DNA of 64,000 nt, taken from positions 620,001-684,000 of the forward strand of contig CAVVIT010000006.1 in the NCBI GenBank assembly GCA_963748405.1. The letters are read 5' to 3'. The notes beneath the pieces are model-generated. The model saw only the letters and a program-made list of their open reading frames with translations, made no database searches and had not been told where the DNA came from. Source of the stretch: Fen-1273 sp963748405 (GTDB taxonomy: Bacteria; Bacteroidota; Ignavibacteria; UBA10030; UBA6906). Positions 1 to 7,903 of this stretch are shown one piece after another. Each line of letters starts with the position of its first letter. The stretch's first letter is position 1. A program made the position numbers and the translations under genes.

Positions 1-745
1 CCGATCGTTCGCCGAGGAGGAGATCTTTCAGGAACTCCCCTTCCGTCCCCCGAACGAGCTCGCCCGAACGACGGAGGATTTCCCTCCTCAGGGGAAGCAC
101 GCACCGTTTCATGATCCAGTCTCCTCCGGAGGAATCCCGGATCACGATCCCGGAGAACCCTTCAATGAAGAGCTCTCCGCTGATGCCCCGTAATTCGTCG
201 TACCGGCGAAGGCTGAACTCTCCCGGGTTGCGCTCGGGCGGGGGGCCGGTGAGCGTCCCCGTCAGAACGAGGTGCATCCCGTACGCGGCGGGAAAGCTTC
301 CCCGGTCGTTCTTCTCCCGTTGGACGGTCACGGAGAGGAGAAGGCCGGACTTCGTTCCGGGGCTCCCCCCGGCGGAGAGCGAATCGGCACGGAACGTGAA
401 ACCGAGGCGCCCCCCCTTCTCCACGGGAGGGGAGGCGACTTCTCCGCGAGCGACGACGCTTCGTTCAAACGGAAACTGTGGAAGGAGGGGATGATCCGGG
501 GATTCGACAAGGAACCGGACCGCGCCGCAGGCGACGAGGAGTCCCGCCGCGGCGGGAAAGAGGAGCGCAGGCGGATACCGCTGCAGGGCCAGGAGAAGAG
601 CGGGAAGGAGAATGAGGGCGAGCGCGAACCAGACGGCGGGCGGGACGCCGGTCTCCGATCCGGCGAATATCCCGAGGGCGATGCAGAGGGCGATCCTGAA
701 TGCCGGAGCGCGCGCGTGATCTCCCGGCGCGGGGACGTGCGTCAC
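1..745 (-). CDS. comEC: ComEC/Rec2-family DNA uptake channel, N-terminal part (cut by window edge)
   Basis: Read on the minus strand from a GTG at 745; the frame stays open to base 1, so the 3' part lies outside the window. The 248 visible residues start with two hydrophobic helices and a short loop, then a soluble beta-rich domain. That domain carries the family mark NPGEF followed by a Tyr/Arg pair and GISGE, and ends at an LLLGE helix start, as in the N-terminal DUF4131 part of ComEC. ComEC is the inner-membrane channel that brings single-stranded DNA into the cell during competence. A GGGAG ribosome site lies about nine bases before the GTG. It is the last visible member of the prmC-led minus-strand run. 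The pore (competence) and nuclease-like domains cannot be judged here. Confidence 0.8.
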   Translation of the reverse strand, partial: MTHVPAPGDHARAPAFRIALCIALGIFAGSETGVPPAVWFALALILLPALLLALQRYPPALLFPAAAGLLVACGAVRFLVESPDHPLLPQFPFERSVVARGEVASPPVEKGGRLGFTFRADSLSAGGSPGTKSGLLLSVTVQREKNDRGSFPAAYGMHLVLTGTLTGPPPERNPGEFSLRRYDELRGISGELFIEGFSGIVIRDSSGGDWIMKRCVLPLRREILRRSGELVRGTEGEFLKDLLLGERS

Positions 746-798
746 GGGGTCGTTCTCCCGATGACGTGCCCCCGGGCACGGTGTTCAGTACCGGCGGA

Positions 799-1725
799 CT
801 ATCCGGCGGCGCCGATGTATTCCAGGACCGCAGGGGTGACGGCCGTCAGGTCTGCGCCCGGCGGGAATCGCCGTGCCAGCGCCCGGGCGCCTGCCCCGGC
901 AAGCACGAGCGGCACCGGATGCCGCGTGTGCGTCTTCACGCTCAGGTCTTCGATGTTGCCGTGATCGCTCGTGATGAGAAGAATCGTGTTCGCGGCGTCG
1001 ATCGAACGCAGTATCCCCCCCAGCATGGCGTCGAACGTCTCCAGGACGCTGACGGCGCCGGCCTCATCCATCGCGTGACCGGCCTTGTCGGTCTTCCAGT
1101 ATTCGAAGAGGACGAACGGGTGTTCCCGCGAAAGCGCGGAAAGCCTTTCCCCCGCCACTTCCGGATCGATCACCGGGATGTCCGGATATCCCAGAGCGGC
1201 CCACCCTTCGTTGGTGATGTCGGCAGAAACCGCCCCCCCCTTCTCCAGGTCCGCCCCCTGCAGGAGCGGGACGCCGCTCGTGCGGCAGGAAAGCGTCGTC
1301 ACCGTCATCCGGTTGGCGTGGGACTCGACGTAATCGAAGAACCGCCGGGGAAACGCGTTGGCGAACAGGGGGGACATTCCTGCATCGCGGAGCCGCCGGA
1401 ATATGCTCCGCTCCGCGATGACGGGTTTCAGCGTGGAGTACGGGTACGGCCCGAAATGTTTTCCCGCGAGCGCCGCGGCGTTGACGCCGGTGAAAAGCGC
1501 GGTCTGTCCCGTCCCGCTCTGGGGAAGCCCCGCGACGCCGAGCGTCGCATCGAGGGGAATCACGAGGCCGCGCGCCGACGAGAGCGTTCTCCGCCTGAGC
1601 GACGGGAGATCCCCCCCGGCGATCGAGCGGAGCGAGGGCATGCGGGCCCGGAACAGGGGATTGACGGCCGGGTCCCTGGCGCCTATTCCGACGCCGTCAA
1701 GGAAGAGCATCAGAACCCGCCTCAC
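799..1725 (-). CDS. Alkaline-phosphatase-superfamily metalloenzyme (phosphoglycerate-mutase-like)
   Basis: 308 residues. The metal-binding pattern of the phosphopentomutase / cofactor-independent phosphoglycerate mutase superfamily is visible: MLFLDGVGIGA at the N-terminus (first Asp ligand), SGTGQTALFTG at the nucleophile position, DKAGH, SDHGN and a final HTRHPVP. It is shorter than true iPGM (about 510 residues) and lacks its inserted domain, so the substrate is unknown; proteins of this size are usually annotated only as metalloenzymes. The GTG at 1725 is chosen because GGAGG lies seven bases upstream. It sits between the peptidase-like gene and comEC in the same operon-like run, which gives no clear functional hint. 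Soluble, no signal peptide. Confidence 0.75.
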   Translation of the reverse strand: MRRVLMLFLDGVGIGARDPAVNPLFRARMPSLRSIAGGDLPSLRRRTLSSARGLVIPLDATLGVAGLPQSGTGQTALFTGVNAAALAGKHFGPYPYSTLKPVIAERSIFRRLRDAGMSPLFANAFPRRFFDYVESHANRMTVTTLSCRTSGVPLLQGADLEKGGAVSADITNEGWAALGYPDIPVIDPEVAGERLSALSREHPFVLFEYWKTDKAGHAMDEAGAVSVLETFDAMLGGILRSIDAANTILLITSDHGNIEDLSVKTHTRHPVPLVLAGAGARALARRFPPGADLTAVTPAVLEYIGAAG

Positions 1726-1748
1726 ACGGTCACCTCCCCCCGGTCGGC

Positions 1749-2522
1749 CTACTTGAACGACGCCGTGCGCTGCGCGATGTATTTTGCCCACCCTTTTTCG
1801 ACCGTGGAGTACTCGTCCTCGAACACTTTCTTGAAGACGCGGTCCACGCCGGTGGCGCCGTCGAATTCGCGGAAGAGCCTGAACGCCCGTTTCTCACCGT
1901 ATTTCTGCACGAAGTACGTCATCGTGCTCGAGAGGATGTAATGGACGTCGTCACGCTGCGGGGGATTCGGATATTCCTGGATGTCCTGGTTCAGGTCCGA
2001 AAACGCCGTGAGCCTTTCCCCGAGCGGGGGGGTCATCCCCGCCGTCTCGCCGGAGTAATAGGAGGCGAACGATTCGACAAGCCACCGGGGGGAACCTTTC
2101 TGCGCGCTTCCTTCGAGGAATGCGATGGCCAGTTCGTAGGCGATCGCCTTCTCGAGCACTTTTCTCTGCGTCACCGCCGAGACCGGCTGCAGGTGGAGCG
2201 TCCCCCGCACGTAGTACGCCGTCCGCCATGGCCGTTTGAGCGACGTCTCCTCGAGGTACTTCCCGACCGATTCGTAGATGCGGACGTCGATTTTTGCCTT
2301 CGGCTCCATGCCGAGGTCCGCGGCGAGCGATTTGTATTCCGCCTGAAGATAGTCCATCACCCGGCGGGCGTCCTCCTGCTGAACGCCGCGCTGGTACTTC
2401 ACGTCGAAGTGCGCGCTGCTGAGCGTTCCGAAAGCGTCCTGGCCGAACACGTTCCGCGGCGCGAGTGATGCGGCGAGGAGAAGCGCGATCCCCGCGTTGC
2501 GTGCATGAGTCACCATTGTCAT
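1749..2522 (-). CDS. Secreted peptidase-MA-like protein with degenerate zinc motif
   Basis: 257 residues with an N-terminal signal peptide (hydrophobic stretch, AAS-like region, cleavage near residue 28). The middle resembles the peptidase MA (gluzincin) fold: a helix followed by SPRWLVESFASYYSG, which corresponds to the usual PRWLsEGlA(x)Y third-ligand helix. Where the family has HExxH this protein reads YELAIAF (residues 129-135), so both zinc-binding His residues are missing while the Glu remains. It is probably catalytically inactive, or the start of a divergent group. The start ATG overlaps the dtd stop (ATGA), which indicates translational coupling. The role is unknown; an extracytoplasmic location is inferred from the signal peptide. 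Confidence 0.65.
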   Translation of the reverse strand: MTMVTHARNAGIALLLAASLAPRNVFGQDAFGTLSSAHFDVKYQRGVQQEDARRVMDYLQAEYKSLAADLGMEPKAKIDVRIYESVGKYLEETSLKRPWRTAYYVRGTLHLQPVSAVTQRKVLEKAIAYELAIAFLEGSAQKGSPRWLVESFASYYSGETAGMTPPLGERLTAFSDLNQDIQEYPNPPQRDDVHYILSSTMTYFVQKYGEKRAFRLFREFDGATGVDRVFKKVFEDEYSTVEKGWAKYIAQRTASFK

Positions 2523-2995
2523 GACGATACGCTCCCTGGCTGGTTGTTGTTAGGACATTCGATCAACACCGTGACCGGACCGTCGTTCACGATCCTCACG
2601 CTCATCATCGTCCGGAACTGCCCGCTCCGGACTCTCGCCTCGCCGAGTATCTCCTTCATGGTCTCCAGATACGTCCCGAACAACGGGGCGGCTTCCTCCG
2701 GCGGTGCGGCATCGCCGAATCCGGGCCTGTTCCCGGTCCGCGTGTCGGCATACAGCGTGAACTGCGGGACGACAAGCGCGCTCCCCCCTGCCTCCGCCAG
2801 ACCCAGGTTCATCTTCCCCCCGGGGTCGTCCATCACCCTCAGGGCCGCGCTTTTTTTCGCCAGCGCGAGCGCATCGGCGCGCGTATCCCCCTTCCGCACC
2901 CCCACGAGTATCACGTACCCCCTGCCGATCCGCGCGATCTCCTGACCGTCGACCGACACGGACCCTTCCGTGACGCGCTGGACGAGGGCCCTCAC
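2519..2995 (-). CDS. dtd: D-aminoacyl-tRNA deacylase
   Basis: 158 residues, close to the family's usual 145-150. It hydrolyses D-amino acids (and Gly) mischarged on tRNA. Visible marks are the N-terminal MRALVQRV, the central QFTLYAD and the C-terminal NDGPVT, the cross-subunit Gly-Pro motif that gives chiral proofreading. The family's SQFT reads PQFT here (Pro77), an unusual change beside the active site. The C-terminus has about ten extra residues. The start is GTG, overlapping the prmC stop as GTGA, and the downstream peptidase-like gene overlaps as ATGA, so prmC, dtd and the peptidase gene are probably co-translated. Confidence 0.9.
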   Translation of the reverse strand: MRALVQRVTEGSVSVDGQEIARIGRGYVILVGVRKGDTRADALALAKKSAALRVMDDPGGKMNLGLAEAGGSALVVPQFTLYADTRTGNRPGFGDAAPPEEAAPLFGTYLETMKEILGEARVRSGQFRTMMSVRIVNDGPVTVLIECPNNNQPGSVSS

Positions 2996-3906
2996 GGGAG
3001 AGCCTCCCCGCCGGGCGCAATGCCCTTCAGTATCCGAGCGATCCCGGCAAAGTCCTTTTTCACATCCACGTCCGTCAGTCCCGCACCTGCGGCGATCGCC
3101 CGGGCGTCCTGTTCCTGCCCGTACCCGATCTCGACGAACATTCCTCCTCCGGGGCGGAGGCGCGCGCGGGCGAGAGGGGCGATCCTCCGGAGGAACTCCA
3201 GCCCGTCGGCCCCGTCGGTCGTCGCCATCGACGGCTCAAAGTCCCTCACCTCCGGTTCGAGGAGCGTGAACTCCCGCGCGGGGACATACGGCGGATTGGA
3301 CACGACGGCGTCAAATTCCCCGCCCGCGAATTCCCCGCCGAACAGGTCCCCCTCCATCAACTCCACGTTCGTCAGCGCGTGGCGCGACAGATTGCGCCTG
3401 GCCAGCGCAAGCGCCTCCGCGCTCTTCTCGATCGACAGGACGTGCGCGCCCGGAAGAAACTTCCCGAGCGCGATGGCGATGTTCCCGGTACCGGTGCCGA
3501 TCTCGAGTATGGCTCCTTCCCCGCGCCGGGCATCCTTCAGCCAGCGGAGCGCCTCTTCCACGAGCTCCTCCGTTTCCGGGCGCGGTATGAGGGCCGCGGG
3601 AGTGACCTCCAGACGGAGCCCCATGAAGTCCGTCTCACCCGTGATGTACTGCACCGGCTCGTGGGCCGTCCGCCGCAGGATCAGCGACTTGAAACGTGCA
3701 AGCTCCCCCGGGTCAAGCGGCCTGTCAAACTGCAGGTACAGGCCGAGGCGCGGAAGTCCGAGCGCGTGCGCCAGGAGGAGCTCGGCGTTAAGCCGGGACT
3801 CACCGAATGAACGCTCCTTCAGGTACCCGTCGGCCCACTCCAGGAGCGAGAGGACCGTCCAGGTCCGCACGGGAGCGTTTGCGCTGTCGCCCGGGGTGGT
3901 GGTCAT
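2992..3906 (-). CDS. prmC: Peptide chain release factor N5-glutamine methyltransferase
   Basis: 304 residues. PrmC methylates the Gln of the GGQ motif in release factors RF1 and RF2 and so supports efficient termination. An N-terminal helical domain (about residues 15-85) is followed by a Rossmann methyltransferase domain with the SAM loop LEIGTGTGNIAIAL and the substrate motif SNPPYVPA. A promoter with extended -10 sits directly upstream, with its predicted transcription start only two to three bases before the ATG. The message therefore may be leaderless, and no Shine-Dalgarno is seen. The gene heads the run prmC, dtd, peptidase-like gene, metalloenzyme, comEC. Confidence 0.93.
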   Translation of the reverse strand: MTTTPGDSANAPVRTWTVLSLLEWADGYLKERSFGESRLNAELLLAHALGLPRLGLYLQFDRPLDPGELARFKSLILRRTAHEPVQYITGETDFMGLRLEVTPAALIPRPETEELVEEALRWLKDARRGEGAILEIGTGTGNIAIALGKFLPGAHVLSIEKSAEALALARRNLSRHALTNVELMEGDLFGGEFAGGEFDAVVSNPPYVPAREFTLLEPEVRDFEPSMATTDGADGLEFLRRIAPLARARLRPGGGMFVEIGYGQEQDARAIAAGAGLTDVDVKKDFAGIARILKGIAPGGEALP

Positions 3907-3914
3907 ACCGGATC

Positions 3915-3943
3915 AATATATCACCGCGGTCCCGGAAATGCAA
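3915..3943 (-). promoter_or_regulatory. Predicted sigma70 promoter of prmC
   Basis: Minus strand: TTGCAT (3938-3943), 17 bp, TATATT (3915-3920). The -10 is preceded by TGA, giving an extended -10 (TGATATATT) that can compensate for the weak -35. The expected start is near 3908, almost at the prmC ATG. Confidence 0.55.
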
Positions 3944-3955
3944 CGGAACGATCGA

Positions 3956-5233
3956 TCACAACGCGTGCCCCTCCTGGGCGAGGAATGTCCGCGGTTCGCG
4001 GACGTTTCTCGCCAGGTAGGCGATTCCCGCCACCGAACTCAGGGCGCCGATCAGAAAGACCGCCGGGAGGCCGATCCATTCACTCAGGATCCCCCCGATG
4101 ATCCCGGAAAGGTAAAACGGCGCGACGAGCGTGTTCATCAGCCCGACGTACGTCGACCGTTTTTTCGCCGGCCCGTATTCGATCGACATGTTGTACCGCG
4201 CCGTGATCTCCGTCCCCAGGTTGACGCCGAGGAGAAGGAACACGAGGCGGAACCAGGCGAGCGTCGGCGCCGCGAAGGCCGTCACGCTCGCCCCCAGCAG
4301 GCTCACCGAGGCGACAAGGAGCGCCGTCTTGTTTCCGTACCTGTCCGCGAGATATCCGGTCACGAGAGCGCTGACGACCTGGATCGCCACCATGATCAGC
4401 GTGAATTCCCCGATCGCCGACTCGTCGGCCTGGAAGCGCACCAGGGCGTACACGGTATAAAAGCCGACGGGCATCGTCGCGAACGTGAGTATCGCGCACG
4501 CGCTGATGAACTTCCGGAACGGCGGATTGGATCTCAGGATCCCCGGAAGTTCCCCCAGGAACGCGAAGAACGGGCGGCGCTCGGAGACCGTGCTCGGCTC
4601 GCTCTCGACGAGTTTTCCCAGCATCACGAACGACGCCATCTGCAGCGCGAACGCCGCGAAGAACACGATCGCGTAGGAGAGGGGAAAGGCGAACTCCGCA
4701 AGGATCCAGGTGAGACAGAGCCCGCAGATGAACGCGCACACACCCCCGGCGGAATTGCGGACGCCGACGAGGCGGCCCCGCTTCCGGGGCTGCGTCAGCT
4801 TGGCGAACAGGTCGAACCACCCGGGCGTGGCCACGCCGACGACAATCTGCATCGCCGTAAAGAGCACGAGGAACATCCAGAGGGCCGCGACGGGCCTGCC
4901 GGTTCCGAACAGGAGGATCACCAGCGCCATGACGAGCACGAACATCCTGTGCGTCAGACCGTACCGCATCGCCCAGGGTTTCTTCCAGGGGATCGTTTCA
5001 ACATACCGGGCCGCGAAGATCTGGGGTATGTAGATGCCAACGTTGACGAGGACCCCCAGCGTCCCGACGACGACGTTGCTCCCGCCGAGCCTGTTGACGA
5101 GGGCCGGGAGCACGGTCTGCGGGTTGATGAACGCGCCCGCGGCCACGGCCAGCGCTCCTTCAACGCCGTTGATCAGGAAGTTCTTCCTGTCCGTCCGGGT
5201 ATCACCCGGGACCAGGTACCACAGGTCCTTCAA
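3956..5233 (-). CDS. MFS-family membrane transporter
   Basis: 425 residues with about twelve hydrophobic segments spaced as in the major facilitator superfamily. The central cytoplasmic loop is about residues 205-235, and short basic loops such as GYLADRYGNK (between helices in the second half) match the MFS A-like motif. The N-terminus is polar (residues 1-20). The substrate cannot be read from the sequence. The start is a TTG that overlaps the stop of the upstream amidohydrolase as TTGA, so both are probably made from one message. The carrier may move the substrate or product of that hydrolase, but this is only a neighbourhood argument. Confidence 0.8.
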   Translation of the reverse strand: MKDLWYLVPGDTRTDRKNFLINGVEGALAVAAGAFINPQTVLPALVNRLGGSNVVVGTLGVLVNVGIYIPQIFAARYVETIPWKKPWAMRYGLTHRMFVLVMALVILLFGTGRPVAALWMFLVLFTAMQIVVGVATPGWFDLFAKLTQPRKRGRLVGVRNSAGGVCAFICGLCLTWILAEFAFPLSYAIVFFAAFALQMASFVMLGKLVESEPSTVSERRPFFAFLGELPGILRSNPPFRKFISACAILTFATMPVGFYTVYALVRFQADESAIGEFTLIMVAIQVVSALVTGYLADRYGNKTALLVASVSLLGASVTAFAAPTLAWFRLVFLLLGVNLGTEITARYNMSIEYGPAKKRSTYVGLMNTLVAPFYLSGIIGGILSEWIGLPAVFLIGALSSVAGIAYLARNVREPRTFLAQEGHAL

Positions 5234-6936
5234 CGCGGGGCGCCCCCGCCGGAGGCGGGCGCGTCGTACACCACTTTGCCTGCAACGACCGTCTTCACCA
5301 CGCGCGTCGCCAGAATCTTCGCAGGTTCGATCTTCATGATGTCATCTGTTAGTACAACGATGTCGGCCCACTTTCCGGGCTCGATGCTCCCCTTTTCTCT
5401 CTCCTGGAATCCGGCGTAGGCCCCCCAGAGCGTGTAGGAGCGGAGCGCTTCGTCACGCGTCATCCGTTCCTGCGGATTCCACCCGCCCTCGGGAAGCCCC
5501 CGCGCATCCTGCCGCGTCACGGCGGCATAGAATCCCCGGAGCGGGTCCGGGCTTTCGACGGGAAAATCCGACCCCCCGGGAATGATGCTCCCCGCCGCGA
5601 TGAGCGACCTCCAGGCATAGGCTCCCTTGATCCGCCCGCTCCCGAGCCGCTCCTCGGCCCAGCCCATATCCGACGTGCAGTGGGTCGCCTGCATCACCGG
5701 CAGGACGCCGAGCGCCTTGAACCTGGGGATATCGGACGGGGCAAGGACCTGCGCGTGTTCGACCCTGAACCGCACGTCCCTCTGCCGGGCCCCCCGCGAC
5801 GCCAGGGCCTCGTCGTACACGTCGAGGACGAAACCGTTGGCTCTGTCGCCGATGGCGTGCGTGCAGATCTGGAATCCCGCGTCCAGGGCCTCGGTGGCCG
5901 CCTCGAGAAGAACGCCGCGCGAAAGGAGCGTAAGCCCCCTGTTCCCCGGGTCATCCGCGTACGGATCGATAAGCGCAGCACCGCGCGAACCGAGTGCGCC
6001 GTCGGCGTAGAATTTCACAGCCCTGACCGAGAGCCTGCCGTCGTACGCGTCTTTGACGGGACCGGTCTTCCTGCACGCCGCCCAGAACTCCGCCGAGGAT
6101 CCGGAGATTGCCGCGTAGACGCGGAAGGGGAATTCCCCCGATTCGATCAGGCTCCTGTAGATCGCCACGCCCTCCGAGTCGACCCCCATGTCGTGCACTT
6201 CCGTCAGGCCGGATTCGATGCACGTGCGCACGGCGCGGCGGAGGGCCTCCGTCCGCTCCCGCACGGAGGGAGGGGGCATGACGGAGAGAATCGCGTCCAT
6301 GGCGTTGTCGATGAACACCCCGGTCGGTTTCCCGGCGCGGTCGCGGAGTATCCTCCCCCCGGGGACGTCGGGCGTCTTTTCGTCGATGCGCGCGATTTCC
6401 ATTGCCCGCGAATTGACCCAGACGGCATGCCCGTCCACGCGTGTCAGGAACACGGGGACGGTCCGCGCAACCCGGTCCAGTGAGGCGCACGTGGGGAATC
6501 GTTCCGGCTGCCACCGGTTCTGGTCCCACCCCCTTCCCCGTATCCAGATTCCCGGCGCGGTATCGCGCGCGGCTCCCGCCACCGCCTCCGCGGCTTCCTC
6601 CTCGGACCGGGCGGCGGACACGTCCAGGTTCATCAGTGCCGCCCCGAGGCTCTCCATGTGGGCGTGCGAATCGATGAACCCGGGATATGCCGGCTTCCCC
6701 CCGAGGTCGATCGTCACATCGGAGCGGAACCCGGAGCGGATTTCACTGTCGGTCCCGACGGCCACGATCCTGTCCCCCCTGATGGCGACCGCCGAGGCGA
6801 CGGGCTTCCTCTCGTCGAGCGTGTAAATGACACCGTTGGTGAGAATCATGGACGCGTCACCGGGCCGTGAGAGCAGGAGATAGAGAAGAACCCCGGCACA
6901 GAGGATGAGCGCCGAAAACGCGGCTGTCTTTTTCAT
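5230..6936 (-). CDS. Membrane-anchored YtcJ-like metal-dependent amidohydrolase
   Basis: 568 residues. One N-terminal hydrophobic segment (residues 3-25) anchors the protein or acts as an uncleaved signal. The amidohydrolase-3 pattern follows: a small beta-sandwich, FIDSHAHM (metal His pair), a Lys in AVKFYADG as the probable carboxylated ligand, THAIGD, EHAQ and GGSDFPVE (final Asp). The closing part KWADIVVL...VVYDAP is also typical. Family members hydrolyse amide or ester bonds of mostly unknown substrates. I prefer the ATG at 6936, eight bases after GAGG; the ATG at 6942 is also possible. The stop overlaps the TTG of the MFS gene. Confidence 0.82.
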   Translation of the reverse strand: MKKTAAFSALILCAGVLLYLLLSRPGDASMILTNGVIYTLDERKPVASAVAIRGDRIVAVGTDSEIRSGFRSDVTIDLGGKPAYPGFIDSHAHMESLGAALMNLDVSAARSEEEAAEAVAGAARDTAPGIWIRGRGWDQNRWQPERFPTCASLDRVARTVPVFLTRVDGHAVWVNSRAMEIARIDEKTPDVPGGRILRDRAGKPTGVFIDNAMDAILSVMPPPSVRERTEALRRAVRTCIESGLTEVHDMGVDSEGVAIYRSLIESGEFPFRVYAAISGSSAEFWAACRKTGPVKDAYDGRLSVRAVKFYADGALGSRGAALIDPYADDPGNRGLTLLSRGVLLEAATEALDAGFQICTHAIGDRANGFVLDVYDEALASRGARQRDVRFRVEHAQVLAPSDIPRFKALGVLPVMQATHCTSDMGWAEERLGSGRIKGAYAWRSLIAAGSIIPGGSDFPVESPDPLRGFYAAVTRQDARGLPEGGWNPQERMTRDEALRSYTLWGAYAGFQEREKGSIEPGKWADIVVLTDDIMKIEPAKILATRVVKTVVAGKVVYDAPASGGGAPR

Positions 6937-7019
6937 CTGCATCACCTCTCCGTACATGGTGTAACCCGGGGGAAGAAAGGAAGAAATATAGACATCCCCC
7001 CGCTAAAATTCCAGCAGCG

Positions 7020-7048
7020 TTGCAACTCTCGGGGGCTTTCCCTACGTT
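7020..7048 (+). promoter_or_regulatory. Possible promoter of mazG
   Basis: TTGCAA (7020-7025), 17 bp, TACGTT (7043-7048), about 30 bases before the mazG ATG. The spacing is ideal but the -10 is weak. On the opposite strand a TATATT at 6985-6990 could serve the amidohydrolase, without a good -35. Confidence 0.35.
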
Positions 7049-7077
7049 GCATTTCATTTTTCCGGAGAGCGTGGACC

Positions 7078-7893
7078 ATGAAGACCGTACGCCGCAGAAG
7101 CCGTGTGCCCGTTCGCGAGTTCCGCCGGTTCGTCGACATCGTGCGGAGACTCCGCAGGGAGTGCCCGTGGGACCGGGCGCAGACCCATCGTTCGCTCAGG
7201 GAGAGCTTCCTGGAGGAGGCGTACGAAGTCCTCGACACGCTGGAAAGGCGCGACCTGGCGGGGCTCCCCGGGGAGCTCGGCGACGTGCTCCTCCACGTCG
7301 CCATGCAGGCGACGATCGCGGAAGAACGCGCGGAGTTCACGCTCGCGGAGGTTCTCACCGGCGTCAGCGACAAGCTCGTCCGGCGGCATCCCCACGTCTT
7401 CGGGACCGGCCGGGCGAAGGAACCCGCCGACGTCCTGAAGAACTGGGAGCAGATCAAGCTCGGGGAGGGACGGCGCTCGGTTCTCGACGGCATTCCCCGG
7501 AGCCTCCCCGCGCTCCAGCAGGCGACGCAGGTCCAGCGCCGCGCCTCGGCGGTCGGGTTCGACTGGAAGACGACCGAAGGGGTCCTGAAGAAAGTCACGG
7601 AAGAAGCGCGCGAGGTTCGCGCGGCGCGCGGGAAACGGCGCAGGGAGGAGGAGTTCGGCGATCTTCTTTTTTCCCTGGTGAACTATGCACGGTTTACCGG
7701 CGTCAACCCGGAGCACGCGCTCCTGGGCGCGGTGGGGCGGTTCACGGGCCGGTTCCGGTACATCGAGCGGGCTCTGGAGGCCCGGGGTATCAGGACCGGG
7801 GAGGCGTCGCTCGCTCTCATGGACGGGCTCTGGGAGGAAGCGAAGAGAAAACGCGTTGGTCGTCCGCGGCGCCGTCCTGGGAACAGGCGCTAG
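7078..7893 (+). CDS. mazG: Nucleoside triphosphate pyrophosphohydrolase
   Basis: 271 residues, the full two-domain MazG length. It hydrolyses NTPs and dNTPs to NMP plus pyrophosphate and is thought to clear aberrant nucleotides. The first MazG domain has CPWDRAQTH, EEAYEVLD and ELGDVLLHV (about residues 30-85). The second has EEAREVRAAR and EEFGDLLFSLVNYAR (about residues 175-205). The characteristic linker HPHVFG...NWEQIK is present. The C-terminus is very basic (residues 255-271). It converges on phoH with only ten bases between the stops. Confidence 0.93.
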   Translation: MKTVRRRSRVPVREFRRFVDIVRRLRRECPWDRAQTHRSLRESFLEEAYEVLDTLERRDLAGLPGELGDVLLHVAMQATIAEERAEFTLAEVLTGVSDKLVRRHPHVFGTGRAKEPADVLKNWEQIKLGEGRRSVLDGIPRSLPALQQATQVQRRASAVGFDWKTTEGVLKKVTEEAREVRAARGKRRREEEFGDLLFSLVNYARFTGVNPEHALLGAVGRFTGRFRYIERALEARGIRTGEASLALMDGLWEEAKRKRVGRPRRRPGNRR

Positions 7894-7903
7894 GGACCGC
7901 CGC

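Noticed and set aside
3020..5419. Long plus-strand open frame (about 800 codons) opposite prmC and the MFS gene
   Set aside because: Composition is Arg/Pro/Asp-rich without any fold, and it runs across two well-supported minus-strand genes; a GC-driven shadow frame.
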